Of a DNA stretch of 64,000 bases, positions 1 to 7,898 are shown piece by piece. The stretch comes from Chloroflexi bacterium GWB2_49_20. Lineage in GTDB: Bacteria; Chloroflexota; Anaerolineae; Anaerolineales; Villigracilaceae. Numbering within the stretch: position 1 is the stretch's first letter; every line of letters starts with the position of its first letter. The translations under genes were made by a program, and so were the position numbers. The notes under the pieces were generated by a model that worked only from the letters and a program-made list of their open reading frames with translations, did no database searches and was not told the DNA's origin. The stretch spans positions 90,344 through 154,343 of the forward strand of contig MGMF01000017.1 of assembly GCA_001796335.1 (NCBI GenBank), written 5' to 3'.

Positions 1-1
1 G

Positions 2-67
2 CGTATTTTAGATATGGAAGAACGCGGCAAAACAGTTAAAAAAGCCAAAGAGGCCTTGTTGGCATAA
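2..67 (+). CDS. 3' end of an unidentified gene (partial)
   Basis: An open frame enters from the left edge and stops with TAA at 65-67. Only the last 21 residues are visible, and they are charged and helical (ending KEALLA). This is too short to assign a family. It points the same way as the YigZ gene further right, but the DUF302 gene on the opposite strand lies between them. The only evidence is the uninterrupted frame, so even its coding status is moderately uncertain. Confidence 0.4.
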   Translation, partial: RILDMEERGKTVKKAKEALLA

Positions 68-93
68 GAAAAGAAGGAGATGGGCAATATATA

Positions 94-498
94 TTATTGA
101 AGGCTCTGGGCGACCCGCAGTAGCTTTTCACGGGCATCTTTTCCAACATTTGCCAACTCCTCATCTTTACCCATTTGACCGATATTCAACATAATTTCAG
201 GATCTGCGATCCGGATGGTCGTACTTCCATCCGCTTCGGTTTCCATTGTGACAGTGCACGGTAACAACAAGCCTGCTTCCGGATTTCGTGTCAGGGCGCG
301 GTGGGCAAGGGATGGATTACAAACACCCAGGATGGCGTATCGACGAAAATCCACCCCTAATTTATCCTTGAGGGTTTTTTGAACATCAATTTGAGTGAGA
401 ATACCAAAACCTTCGCGCTTTAAAGACTCCGTGAGCTTCTGCATTGCCTCTTCGTAGGTGTCCTTGAGTTTTACTTCAAAACCAATTTTATTAGTCAT
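94..498 (-). CDS. DUF302 domain protein
   Basis: This 134-residue protein is a single DUF302 domain (TT1751-like fold). It shows the family pattern of an N-terminal amphipathic helix (residues 14-30, YEEAMQKLTESLKREGFGIL), a strand with 'TQIDVQ', the 'LGVDFRRYAILGVCNP' segment, and a 'GLLLPCTVTME' strand before the C-terminal helix. No signal peptide or membrane segment is seen, so it is probably cytoplasmic. The biochemical role of DUF302 proteins is unsettled. The ATG at 498 follows an AAGGAG ribosome site by about five bases. It converges on the partial gene at the left edge and is separated from the YigZ gene by a gap with a dispersed repeat. Confidence 0.85.
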   Translation of the reverse strand: MTNKIGFEVKLKDTYEEAMQKLTESLKREGFGILTQIDVQKTLKDKLGVDFRRYAILGVCNPSLAHRALTRNPEAGLLLPCTVTMETEADGSTTIRIADPEIMLNIGQMGKDEELANVGKDAREKLLRVAQSLQ

Positions 499-540
499 TG
501 TTTCTCCTTATTATTCATTTTATTATATCCTTTTTGATTA

Positions 541-620
541 CGCACTTCAGTGTAATTGGGGGTGTGAGAGCGGGCGAAGCTTTTTTCGCACCCCAACATC
601 CCTTTTATAAGAAGTTTCGA
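541..620 (+). repeat. Dispersed intergenic inverted-repeat element, copy A
   Basis: An imperfect palindrome with outer arms GGGTGTGA and TCGCACCC, an inner GCGGGCGAA segment, and a 3' flank reading CCCCAACATCCC. Closely similar text occurs at 43131-43195, and the left flank (GCACTT...GTAATTGGG) matches the copy at 5598-5676. It fills part of the 216-base gap between the DUF302 and YigZ genes and has no coding potential. Confidence 0.55.
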
Positions 621-714
621 TATATAATTTGATGTTGTATGATGGATAAAGTTGCAGACCATCCATCAATTAGTCAAGTGTGATAAATTGCAATGAATTA
701 GTCCGAAAAGTGGA

Positions 715-1362
715 ATGAAAGAAAAAATACTTGTTCCAACTCATGAAATCAGGCGCGAAATGACGGTGGTTAACTCCCGGTTCATTGCCACACTTGTACC
801 TGCCAGCAGCGTGGAGGCGGCGCGAGCTTTGATAAACCGCGTGCACAAGGAATTTCCGGATGCCAACCATCATGTACCGGCATTCATCATCGGGCATGGC
901 GCCTCGCAGGTGGCGCATTGCAGTGATGCCGGTGAACCGGCTGGCAGTGCCGGAAGACCTGCGCTGGCTGTTCTCCAGGGCAGTGGATTGGGGGATGTTG
1001 TTGTCGTGATTACTCGTTATTTTGGAGGCACCAAGTTGGGTGTTGGGGGTCTCGTCCGTGCTTATGGAGATGCGGTCAGAAGGGTGGTCAGCGAGGTTCC
1101 CCGGGCATGCAAGGTGATGGCGCATAAAGTCAGGATGGTCTATGCATATCCCTTGCTGGAGCGCATGCGTCTGTTGGTACCGGTGCATTCGGGACAGGTG
1201 CTGGCAGAGGATTTTGGAGCAGAGGTAAGCATGACTGCTTCCTTCCCTGTTGAAAACCTGCCCGACTTTGAACATGATTTGGCAGAGCTTACCAGTGGGA
1301 TGGTGCACGTTGAAATATTGGAAACAGGCGAGATCCAGTTTCCCATGGATAAACCGGAATGA
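715..1362 (+). CDS. YigZ/IMPACT family protein (UPF0029)
   Basis: This 215-residue protein matches the YigZ/IMPACT family in length and order. The UPF0029 domain covers about residues 12-125. It includes 'SRFIATLVP', the 'DANHHVPAFIIG' segment, 'CSDAGEPAGSAGRPAL' and the family signature 'VVVITRYFGGTKLGVGGL'. A ferredoxin-like C-terminal domain (about 135-205) follows. Eukaryotic IMPACT proteins act in translational control through Gcn2. The bacterial role is not established, although an RNA-related function is often suggested. The start is the ATG at 715, with a weak ribosome site. It is followed by the hemolysin-III-type gene on the same strand after 87 bases. Confidence 0.9.
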   Translation: MKEKILVPTHEIRREMTVVNSRFIATLVPASSVEAARALINRVHKEFPDANHHVPAFIIGHGASQVAHCSDAGEPAGSAGRPALAVLQGSGLGDVVVVITRYFGGTKLGVGGLVRAYGDAVRRVVSEVPRACKVMAHKVRMVYAYPLLERMRLLVPVHSGQVLAEDFGAEVSMTASFPVENLPDFEHDLAELTSGMVHVEILETGEIQFPMDKPE

Positions 1363-1449
1363 TGGTGTAATGATATTGTTAGGTGGTCAATAATTTTCAG
1401 AATGAGGTATCATTAAATCAACAAAAAGATTAACAATAAAGGAAAAAAT

Positions 1450-2094
1450 ATGTTATCAAAATTACGCGAGCCGTTTAATGGATTTTCCCACCTGGGAGGT
1501 GCAATTACTGCATTTTTAGGCGGTATTGCTCTTCTAGTTATTGGTTGGACAGGAACTGAAAGAATTATTTCCGTGATCATTTATATCACCAGTCTGGTTA
1601 CTATGTTTTCTTCCAGTGCTACTTATCACCTGGTACGGGCAAAACCACGCCTACAGGAAGTTTTACGCAAGCTGGATCATTCAGCCATCTTCTTGTTGAT
1701 TGCAGGAACCTACACTCCATTCTGCGTCAATGCGTTTACCGGTTTCTGGCGTTGGGGCTTTCTTTCAATCATCTGGGGAATCGCAGTCATTGGTATCGTT
1801 GTCAAGATTTTCTATATCCGGGCACCACGCTGGTTGAATGCCGGTATGTATGTGCTTATGGGTTGGATAAGTATCCTGGCTGCCCGGCAGATGGCAGGAT
1901 TACCACTGGGGGCATTGGTATGGCTGATCGTAGGTGGTCTAATTTATACACTTGGGGCAGTGGTATATGCCACCAAGATATTCAATTTTGTGCCTGGAAA
2001 ATTTGGTTTTCATGAGGTTTGGCATCTGTTTGTGATAGGTGGTGCATTGGCGCATTTTATCGCAGTCATGTTGCTGATGAACAGCCTGGCATAG
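1450..2094 (+). CDS. Hemolysin III / PAQR family membrane protein
   Basis: A 214-residue integral membrane protein with about seven hydrophobic segments. It carries the family landmarks: 'REPFNGFSHLGGA' near the N-terminus, 'SSATYHL' (about residues 56-62), 'KLDHSAIFLLIAGTYTPFC' (about 76-94) and 'GFHEVWHLFVIGGALAHF' near the C-terminus. The Ser, His and Asp residues in these motifs are the predicted metal site of the CREST/PAQR superfamily. Hemolytic activity was named from Bacillus cereus; the normal role is more likely membrane homeostasis or hydrolase-like activity. The start follows AAAGGA. A strong terminator lies about 90 bases downstream. Confidence 0.9.
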   Translation: MLSKLREPFNGFSHLGGAITAFLGGIALLVIGWTGTERIISVIIYITSLVTMFSSSATYHLVRAKPRLQEVLRKLDHSAIFLLIAGTYTPFCVNAFTGFWRWGFLSIIWGIAVIGIVVKIFYIRAPRWLNAGMYVLMGWISILAARQMAGLPLGALVWLIVGGLIYTLGAVVYATKIFNFVPGKFGFHEVWHLFVIGGALAHFIAVMLLMNSLA

Positions 2095-2184
2095 GATTCT
2101 TTATTGATAACGGGATTTCGCCATCCGGGATTCATCCAGAGAAAATGGCTAAATCCCATCGTCATGTGGATTGATGGAATAGTA

Positions 2185-2214
2185 CGAAACCGCCTTTTAT
2201 GCGGTCTCGTTTTT
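2185..2214 (+). terminator. Rho-independent terminator after the hemolysin-III-type gene
   Basis: The stem CGAAACCGC (2185-2193) pairs with GCGGTCTCG (2201-2209), with one G-U pair, across a seven-base loop. A run of five T follows at 2210-2214. It is oriented for the plus-strand gene ending at 2094. Confidence 0.75.
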
Positions 2215-2280
2215 AAGTAGATATTCATGGTTAGATCCAGCAGGTGTAAATGGAGAGAGCAGAATAAGTCTCCGGAATTT

Positions 2281-5016
2281 TTATGCTGGTTTTTTGGGTG
2301 GATTTTTCTTCTTAATGCCTTCCGGTTTAATTTTTACTCCGGGATTAATTTTCCGTTTTTGATTTAATGTTGGTTTTTCTGATTCAACTATTAAGGATGG
2401 TTTATTCAGCTCGTCATACCTGGCTTGAACCGACCAATACCCGTTTCCATTCAGGTCACTGCACACAGCCTGCCACCTGTTATCTTCGTCAAGTATCTCT
2501 TTGAAATCAATGAAGGCATGATGTTGATATGCTTTCAACTCCAGGTATAGTCCATCCATTACCAGGGTACGACTGGAACGGATATATTCCAATCCATTTT
2601 CCAGATCCCGGAAAATCGTGTAATCTCCTTCATTGGCACGCAGTCCCAACGCTTGCCCCAGGGTGGTCTGTGTTAATTGCCCGTTGGATTTATCCATGAA
2701 AGCAACGGATGTTTTGATCCACCCCCGGGTTTCTGCAAATTTGTTGTGGTAAATGATCAAGGCGCGTTGGCCTGTCCCACTTGCCAGGCTATTCCCGATT
2801 CCATTTGAATAGGCAAGAATATCTTCATTGACCTGCCCCTCTGAATTGAAAAAATCATACAATGTGAAATTTTGGACGTCTGCAAACAGTCGTCGTCGTT
2901 TTAAAAGTGGAAAGATGTGCCATTCATGACCTCGTATCAGGGGCTCATTTGGGTTTTCATCCCAATACGCACGCTGATATTCCATCCCATATTTTTCGTG
3001 AAATCCTTCGATCTGTCCGTGTCCGAACATGGGTAAGCCAGGCAGGGACGCCAGGAGTGTGCAAACCCCAAAGTATTTATCTCCATCTCCAAATTGCTCA
3101 ATGGCAGACTTTTCGTCCGGGTTGTTCATGAAATTAACAAAACGTTTGAGAATCTGTGGGTCAAATTCGAGAATGTTTTTGATCACTGTCCTATATTTGG
3201 CGTTGTCCTCATCCCGCAACATGTGCATAAAGGCAGAGTTATACACCCGGTGCATTCCCAATGTGCGTACAAAATAACCTTCCATCAGCCAGAATGCTTC
3301 AGCCAGGAGCAGGGTATCGGGTACTTCGGTTCCCACACGATCGACAACTTCCCGCCAAAATTCAGCAGGCATGGCAGCCTGGAACTGGGCTTGTGTGAGA
3401 CCATGCTCTGAGCGGGATGGGATTGCGCCTCCGGCGCCTGGCTCCGGAAACCACAAGCGCTGGATATGCTTGTTAGCCAGAGTCATGGCGGCATCAAAGC
3501 GAATGATGGGGAAATTTCGGGCGACATGCAGGATGGTTTGAATAACTGCTTCGCGTACTTCAGCCTGCAAGTAATTCAACTGAGCTGTGTCGTTCCAGGG
3601 CATGGAAGTGCCATCATTGCCATGATAGATGTAGTGAACGCTACCGCTCCCATGATCCACTCGCTTGAAAACTACTGCGGCATCTGTTTTGCTGTAATAG
3701 TGATCCTCAAGATAGATACCAACCCGGTCAGTATTGGAGAGATCTACACCGTTAAAAGAGTAGTTTGGGTAAGGGGAATAAGGGAGTGCCAGAAACCAAT
3801 CTGGATGTTCCATAACCCAGGTTGAATCAATGCCCATGTGATTGGGAACCATATCCGCAGACAGGCGGATACCTCTTTGCCAGGCACGTTGACGCAAATC
3901 TTTCAACGCATCCCAACCTCCCAGCGCATTGGCAATCTGGTAATCCATCAGGCTGTAAGCTGATGCGACTGCGTCTGGATTACCCATCATTTGTTTTATG
4001 CGCATGGAGGCACGGCTGCGTTCCCACAGGCCGATCAGCCACAGGCCTGTAATTCCTGCTCGGGCCAGTTGATCCAGCTCCTCGTCTGGGATCTGGTCCA
4101 GAGTCTTAATGGGACGCTGATATTGCCTTGAGAGCTGATCCAACCAGACATAGCTATTTTTTGCGATAAGGACCAGCTCAGGCATCCAGTCCTTGTCCAG
4201 GCTGAAATGTTCGGTTTCTGGTTCAGCATGGGAAAATTCTAGGAGTGGAGCTTCACCGTTGAACCCTCCAGTGCCTGTATTGCGAATGGCTTCTTCCCGC
4301 ATCAGGTCCAGGCTGCGCTGCAAGCGATTAACGAAAATTTCACCCAGAACTTTACCCCACCTTTGCAGCAGATATTCCAACTGTCCGGTCAGAGAATGAG
4401 GTGAGACCAGGGCTGGGTGGCGCAGAATATCCAACAGGGTTTCTCCTTTATTTTCGTCTCCTGGCTTTGATTCTGTTTCAAAAAACTCGGGGATTTTTCC
4501 AATAATTGGGCTGTAATTGTCAGATTTTAATAAACCGAATTCATCAAATAAATCCACATATTTTTGCGCTGCAGGATTTAGATTGGTGATGTGCAAGAGG
4601 AGCATTTCTTCCAAAACCACTGCAGGAATATTGGGCTGGTTCATATAATCTTTTGAAGAAACCAGCCCCTGATGCACAGGTGAGGGTGGAAATTCATCCA
4701 GGAAACGCATTTGTGCATTCTGTAATTTGGATTTTCCAAAATCTCTTTCGAGCCATTGATATACTGCTTGCGCCGAAATGTTGTTTTCTCGTTCATAATT
4801 TCGGATGAGGATGTGTTGGATCTCATCGATCAACCCCAGGGCATAGATCTCAGAGGTAGGAACGGGGTAACCAGTAATTCTGCTCATTTGCTCCGCAAAT
4901 TGACGAGCTGCGGATAGATCCGCAACAACAATGTGTCCATCTGTAGAAAATAGACTCTGGTTGATGTGATATTTTTGGCGTGCATGTTGTGAAATGTGAA
5001 ATTCAAATGGAAGCAT
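2281..5016 (-). CDS. GH13 alpha-amylase-family protein
   Basis: A 911-residue protein with a GH13 (beta/alpha)8 barrel in its middle. All four conserved regions are visible: DMVPNHMG (region I), RFDAA with the nucleophile Asp508 (region II), LLAEAF with the acid/base Glu573 (region III) and FMNNPD with Asp634 (region IV). Region IV reads NNPD where most family members have NHD. About 290 residues before the barrel are not an obvious glycoside-hydrolase module. After a C-terminal all-beta part the protein ends in a strongly basic Lys/Pro tail. There is no signal peptide, so it is predicted cytoplasmic and acts on alpha-glucans. Exact substrate and hydrolase versus transferase activity cannot be told. 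The start is the ATG at 5016. It stands alone, divergent from the cold-shock gene. Confidence 0.85.
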   Translation of the reverse strand: MLPFEFHISQHARQKYHINQSLFSTDGHIVVADLSAARQFAEQMSRITGYPVPTSEIYALGLIDEIQHILIRNYERENNISAQAVYQWLERDFGKSKLQNAQMRFLDEFPPSPVHQGLVSSKDYMNQPNIPAVVLEEMLLLHITNLNPAAQKYVDLFDEFGLLKSDNYSPIIGKIPEFFETESKPGDENKGETLLDILRHPALVSPHSLTGQLEYLLQRWGKVLGEIFVNRLQRSLDLMREEAIRNTGTGGFNGEAPLLEFSHAEPETEHFSLDKDWMPELVLIAKNSYVWLDQLSRQYQRPIKTLDQIPDEELDQLARAGITGLWLIGLWERSRASMRIKQMMGNPDAVASAYSLMDYQIANALGGWDALKDLRQRAWQRGIRLSADMVPNHMGIDSTWVMEHPDWFLALPYSPYPNYSFNGVDLSNTDRVGIYLEDHYYSKTDAAVVFKRVDHGSGSVHYIYHGNDGTSMPWNDTAQLNYLQAEVREAVIQTILHVARNFPIIRFDAAMTLANKHIQRLWFPEPGAGGAIPSRSEHGLTQAQFQAAMPAEFWREVVDRVGTEVPDTLLLAEAFWLMEGYFVRTLGMHRVYNSAFMHMLRDEDNAKYRTVIKNILEFDPQILKRFVNFMNNPDEKSAIEQFGDGDKYFGVCTLLASLPGLPMFGHGQIEGFHEKYGMEYQRAYWDENPNEPLIRGHEWHIFPLLKRRRLFADVQNFTLYDFFNSEGQVNEDILAYSNGIGNSLASGTGQRALIIYHNKFAETRGWIKTSVAFMDKSNGQLTQTTLGQALGLRANEGDYTIFRDLENGLEYIRSSRTLVMDGLYLELKAYQHHAFIDFKEILDEDNRWQAVCSDLNGNGYWSVQARYDELNKPSLIVESEKPTLNQKRKINPGVKIKPEGIKKKNPPKKPA

Positions 5017-5126
5017 TAAATCCTCGTTCCCTATTGAACCGGATTACTCTTTATTGACTTAATAATACTCCATAACTGGGAGATGTTTATGGCGTATATA
5101 TTAATAAAAAGCTAATAAAATAATCC

Positions 5127-5155
5127 TTGACTAAATTCACATTTGCCTGTATGAT
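5127..5155 (+). promoter_or_regulatory. Sigma-70-type promoter of the cold-shock gene
   Basis: A -35 TTGACT (5127-5132) and -10 TATGAT (5150-5155) are separated by exactly 17 bases. Transcription would begin near 5162, giving a leader of about 138 bases before the ATG at 5300. Long untranslated leaders are typical of cold-shock genes, where they act as RNA thermosensors. Confidence 0.7.
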
Positions 5156-5299
5156 TAGTTTTGTAAGATGCCAGTAAGTTCGCGTTGGATCGAAGAACGG
5201 AAGCCCGTGGCACTTGGCGCGGGTTGTTTTGTTAAGAACGTCCGATGGAACTGCGACATCGTAACCACTTTTTTCTTTTTGCTAGAAGGAGCAAACAAA

Positions 5300-5509
5300 A
5301 TGTCAGAACGTATCATCGGAACGGTCAAATGGTTTAACGGCACCAAGGGTTATGGTTTTCTCGCTCGCGAGAACGGCCCAGACGTGTTCGTCCATTACTC
5401 TTCAATACAGGGTGATGGTTTCCGTAACCTTACGGAAGGCCAGAAGGTTGAGTTCACAGTCGAACAGGGCGCTAAAGGCCCGCAGGCTGCAGAAGTAGTA
5501 ATCCTCTAA
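5300..5509 (+). CDS. Cold-shock protein (CspA family)
   Basis: A 69-residue single cold-shock domain (OB fold) containing the nucleic-acid-binding motifs '[16 protein letters not shown]' (RNP1-like) and '[10 protein letters not shown]' (RNP2-like), as expected for a small RNA chaperone that melts mRNA structure. An in-frame upstream extension from 5168 was rejected because the ATG at 5300 is preceded by a strong AGAAGGAG at 5283-5290 and gives exactly the normal family length. It is monocistronic: promoter at 5127-5155, terminator at 5533-5563. Confidence 0.97.
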   Translation: MSERIIGTVKWFNGTKGYGFLARENGPDVFVHYSSIQGDGFRNLTEGQKVEFTVEQGAKGPQAAEVVIL

Positions 5510-5532
5510 GATAGCTTTCAACCGACAACAAG

Positions 5533-5563
5533 AAACTCCGCCGAATTTTCGGCGGAGTTTTTA
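5533..5563 (+). terminator. Rho-independent terminator of the cold-shock gene
   Basis: A perfect 13-base-pair stem (5533-5545 with 5548-5560) around a two-base TT core, GC-rich in the middle, running directly into T residues. It lies 23 bases after the stop codon. Confidence 0.92.
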
Positions 5564-5597
5564 TTTCTTGTATGTGATTAGGGTTGATTTGGACTTA

Positions 5598-5676
5598 TGC
5601 ACTTTGGGGTAATTGGGCGTGTGGTGGGTGGGTTTCACCCACCATTCCCCCGAATCCTTTTCAACAGGGTTACTTC
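5598..5676 (+). repeat. Dispersed intergenic repeat, copy B
   Basis: The left part (GCACTTTGGGGTAATTGGG) matches the left flank of the copy at 541-620. The centre is a perfect 9-bp hairpin, TGGTGGGTG (5622-5630) with CACCCACCA (5636-5644). The right part CCCCGAATCCTTTTCAACAG is nearly the same as sequence following the cyclophilin gene at 56298-56330. Confidence 0.5.
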
Positions 5677-5684
5677 TAATGATA

Positions 5685-6224
5685 TTAAAGATTAATTTTT
5701 TGGAGAATCCAACCGATTAAAGCATACAGGATGCCCGATAATATTAAAGCGAATTTAATGGAGGCACACCAGGCTGCCACTTCAGGCCAGGCAATGAGAC
5801 CATTCCCGTTCAGCAAATTCCACAATGCAATATTTTCGGTTGCATCCAACAAGACTGCCAAAAATGCACCCCAACCAAGCCAGGCTCCCAGGCTGGAAAA
5901 CCAACCAGACTTTCGGTTGGATGCCATCAGGCATGCCAGGCTGATGCACGTTGCGTAAACCAACATAAAAAGGTAATCAAAACCCAATCCAAATGCGGCA
6001 AATAAATTTGCGTGCGAGTTCCAGGAAGCCAGGATCTGCCCGGCTTTTTCAGGATTACCTGCCAATTCAAACGAGACTATCCCCGCTGGAGCCGCCTTCG
6101 TTTGCAGGGGAGCATCCAGAAAACGAAATATGGAAAAAATCGATAAAATTGCCAGTAAAAGGAATATCAGCACTTTCTTGCGGTTTTTTGGGTCAATACA
6201 CTGCAATGGATTTTGAATTGTCAT
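5685..6224 (-). CDS. Four-helix membrane protein, unknown function
   Basis: A 179-residue integral membrane protein with no family I can name. One hydrophobic segment sits near residues 19-36 (VLIFLLLAILSIFSIF), then an extracytoplasmic-looking stretch with 'NSHANLF', then three more helices (about 83-105, 113-130 and 150-172). The last two loops carry Glu/Asn/Trp residues (DATENIALWNLL). The start was moved from the longest frame (6308) to the ATG at 6224, because AAAGGAG precedes that codon at proper spacing and the extra N-terminal residues do not look membrane-protein-like. It is divergent from the ammonia-lyase gene. Confidence 0.75.
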   Translation of the reverse strand: MTIQNPLQCIDPKNRKKVLIFLLLAILSIFSIFRFLDAPLQTKAAPAGIVSFELAGNPEKAGQILASWNSHANLFAAFGLGFDYLFMLVYATCISLACLMASNRKSGWFSSLGAWLGWGAFLAVLLDATENIALWNLLNGNGLIAWPEVAAWCASIKFALILSGILYALIGWILQKINL

Positions 6225-6355
6225 GGCAAATTCTCCTTTAGTCATATTATAATCATCCTGGTTATAGAAACATGTTGCATAAAGTGGAGTATGAACAATG
6301 CCAACCATGATCAGCTAAAAAGTGACGGTGGACACAAAAATCAAAGGAGTCATAA

Positions 6356-7879
6356 ATGACGATTGTACTGGATGGCGCCAACCTGACCATTGAAAAAATT
6401 GTTCGTATCGCACGTCTGGGTGAGAAAGTGGAACTCCACCCGGATGCTTTGTCCAGGATCCAATCCTGCCGCAACATGCTGGAGGAAAAGATCAATGCGC
6501 ATGAGATCATGTATGGCGTCAATACAGGCATTGGTGAATTTTCTGAAGTAGTCCTGACGGATGAGCAGGTTTCTCAATTCCAGCGATATCTGATCTATAA
6601 CCACGCAGCCGGGATTGGTGATCCGGTGCCGGTTGAGCAGGTAAGGGCAGCCATGGCAGCCCGCATCAATGTTCACGCCCACGGAAATTCTGGCTGCCGT
6701 CCGATCATAACCCAAACCCTGGTCGAGATGCTCAATAAAGGTGTCACCCCGGTTGTCTGCCAGAAAGGGTCGGTGGGGGCGTGTGGGGACCTGGCTCCCA
6801 TGTCGCAGATTGCGCTGCTCTTGATGGGGGAGGGTGAAGCCTGGTATCAGGGTGAACGCTTGCCAGGGTGTGAAGCCATGCAACGGGCGGGTATCTCCAT
6901 TCCAAATCTGCAGGCTCGTGATGGATTGGCCACAATCAATGGGTCCAACCTGTTGACATCCATGAGTGCTTTAAATCTTTACGATATGAATCGTTGGTTG
7001 AAACAGTCAGAAATAGCCTGTGCCATCTCCCTGGAAGCCCTGCTTGCCAATTTGAAACCTTATGACTCGCGTTTGCATACCTTGAGAGGGTTTAAGGGCG
7101 CCATTCGATCAGCCAATGCCATCCTTAAGTGCATTGCGGGCTCCGATCTGGCAACCGGTAAGGTTAAAACCAAGGTTCAGGACGCCTATTCCATGCGCTC
7201 GTCTCCACAGGTGATAGGTGCTGCCCATGACGCGGTTGAGTATGCCCGCAGCCAGGTAGAGATCGAATTGAACGGGGTGGGAGATAACCCTATTTTCCTG
7301 CCGGAAGACCGGTTAACCCTCACGGGTGCTAATTTCCAGGGTTCCCCGGTATCCCTGCCAATGGATATGGCAGGGGTGGCCATTACGATGGTATGTGTTC
7401 TTTCGGAAAGACGGCTTAACCGCTTAACCAATCCAGCCCTCAGTCAGGGATTGCCTCCATTTCTGACCAAAGGGGCCGGGATGTTTTCCGGCATGATGCT
7501 CAGCCAGTACACTGCAGATATGTTGATCGTTGAGCAGCGTATTTTATCTGCACCAGCCTGCATCCAGTCCATCCCGGCAGCAGCTGACCAGGAGGATTTT
7601 GTATCCATGGGCATGAATACTGCCCTGAAGAATGGACAAATTCTTAACAACGCATATGGCATTTTGGGGATCGAATTTATGGCTGCCTCGCAGGCTTTAG
7701 ACTTTCGGGAATTTACCCCCGGAAGCGGTGTTAATGTTGCCCGCCAAGTGGTTCGCAACCATGTGCCTCATCTTGATGAAGACAGACCTCTCCATATTGA
7801 CCATAATGTCATGATGGCTGTGGTTAAATCAGGAGAGATACTGGATGTTGTTGAAGCTGAGATCGGCAGCCTGGAATAA
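6356..7879 (+). CDS. Histidine/aromatic amino acid ammonia-lyase (HAL/PAL family) with an Ala-Cys-Gly MIO triad
   Basis: A 507-residue lyase of normal family length that should form an MIO electrophile and eliminate ammonia from an aromatic amino acid. The active-site loop is 'GSVGACGDLAP', so the usual Ala-Ser-Gly triad is Ala142-Cys143-Gly144 (TGT codon at 6782-6784). Other landmarks are 'YGVNTGIGEF' (about 53-62), His83 in 'NHAAGIGDP' (the HutH His83 position), 'GVGDNPIF' and 'DQEDFVSMG'. Typical HutH has His where this reads Phe (QEDH). Histidase is therefore the best guess, but substrate is open. No hutU, hutI or hutG lies nearby. AAAGGAG precedes the ATG. The MurJ-like gene follows after 19 bases. 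Confidence 0.88.
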   Translation: MTIVLDGANLTIEKIVRIARLGEKVELHPDALSRIQSCRNMLEEKINAHEIMYGVNTGIGEFSEVVLTDEQVSQFQRYLIYNHAAGIGDPVPVEQVRAAMAARINVHAHGNSGCRPIITQTLVEMLNKGVTPVVCQKGSVGACGDLAPMSQIALLLMGEGEAWYQGERLPGCEAMQRAGISIPNLQARDGLATINGSNLLTSMSALNLYDMNRWLKQSEIACAISLEALLANLKPYDSRLHTLRGFKGAIRSANAILKCIAGSDLATGKVKTKVQDAYSMRSSPQVIGAAHDAVEYARSQVEIELNGVGDNPIFLPEDRLTLTGANFQGSPVSLPMDMAGVAITMVCVLSERRLNRLTNPALSQGLPPFLTKGAGMFSGMMLSQYTADMLIVEQRILSAPACIQSIPAAADQEDFVSMGMNTALKNGQILNNAYGILGIEFMAASQALDFREFTPGSGVNVARQVVRNHVPHLDEDRPLHIDHNVMMAVVKSGEILDVVEAEIGSLE

Positions 7880-7898
7880 TATCCAGTTGTAAACCTTC

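Noticed and set aside
670..1308. 212-residue open frame on the minus strand
   Set aside because: It lies fully antisense to the clear YigZ/IMPACT gene, is rich in His/Ser/Arg and has no recognisable domain.
6350..6883. 177-residue open frame on the minus strand
   Set aside because: Antisense to the ammonia-lyase gene; composition is that of a shadow frame.
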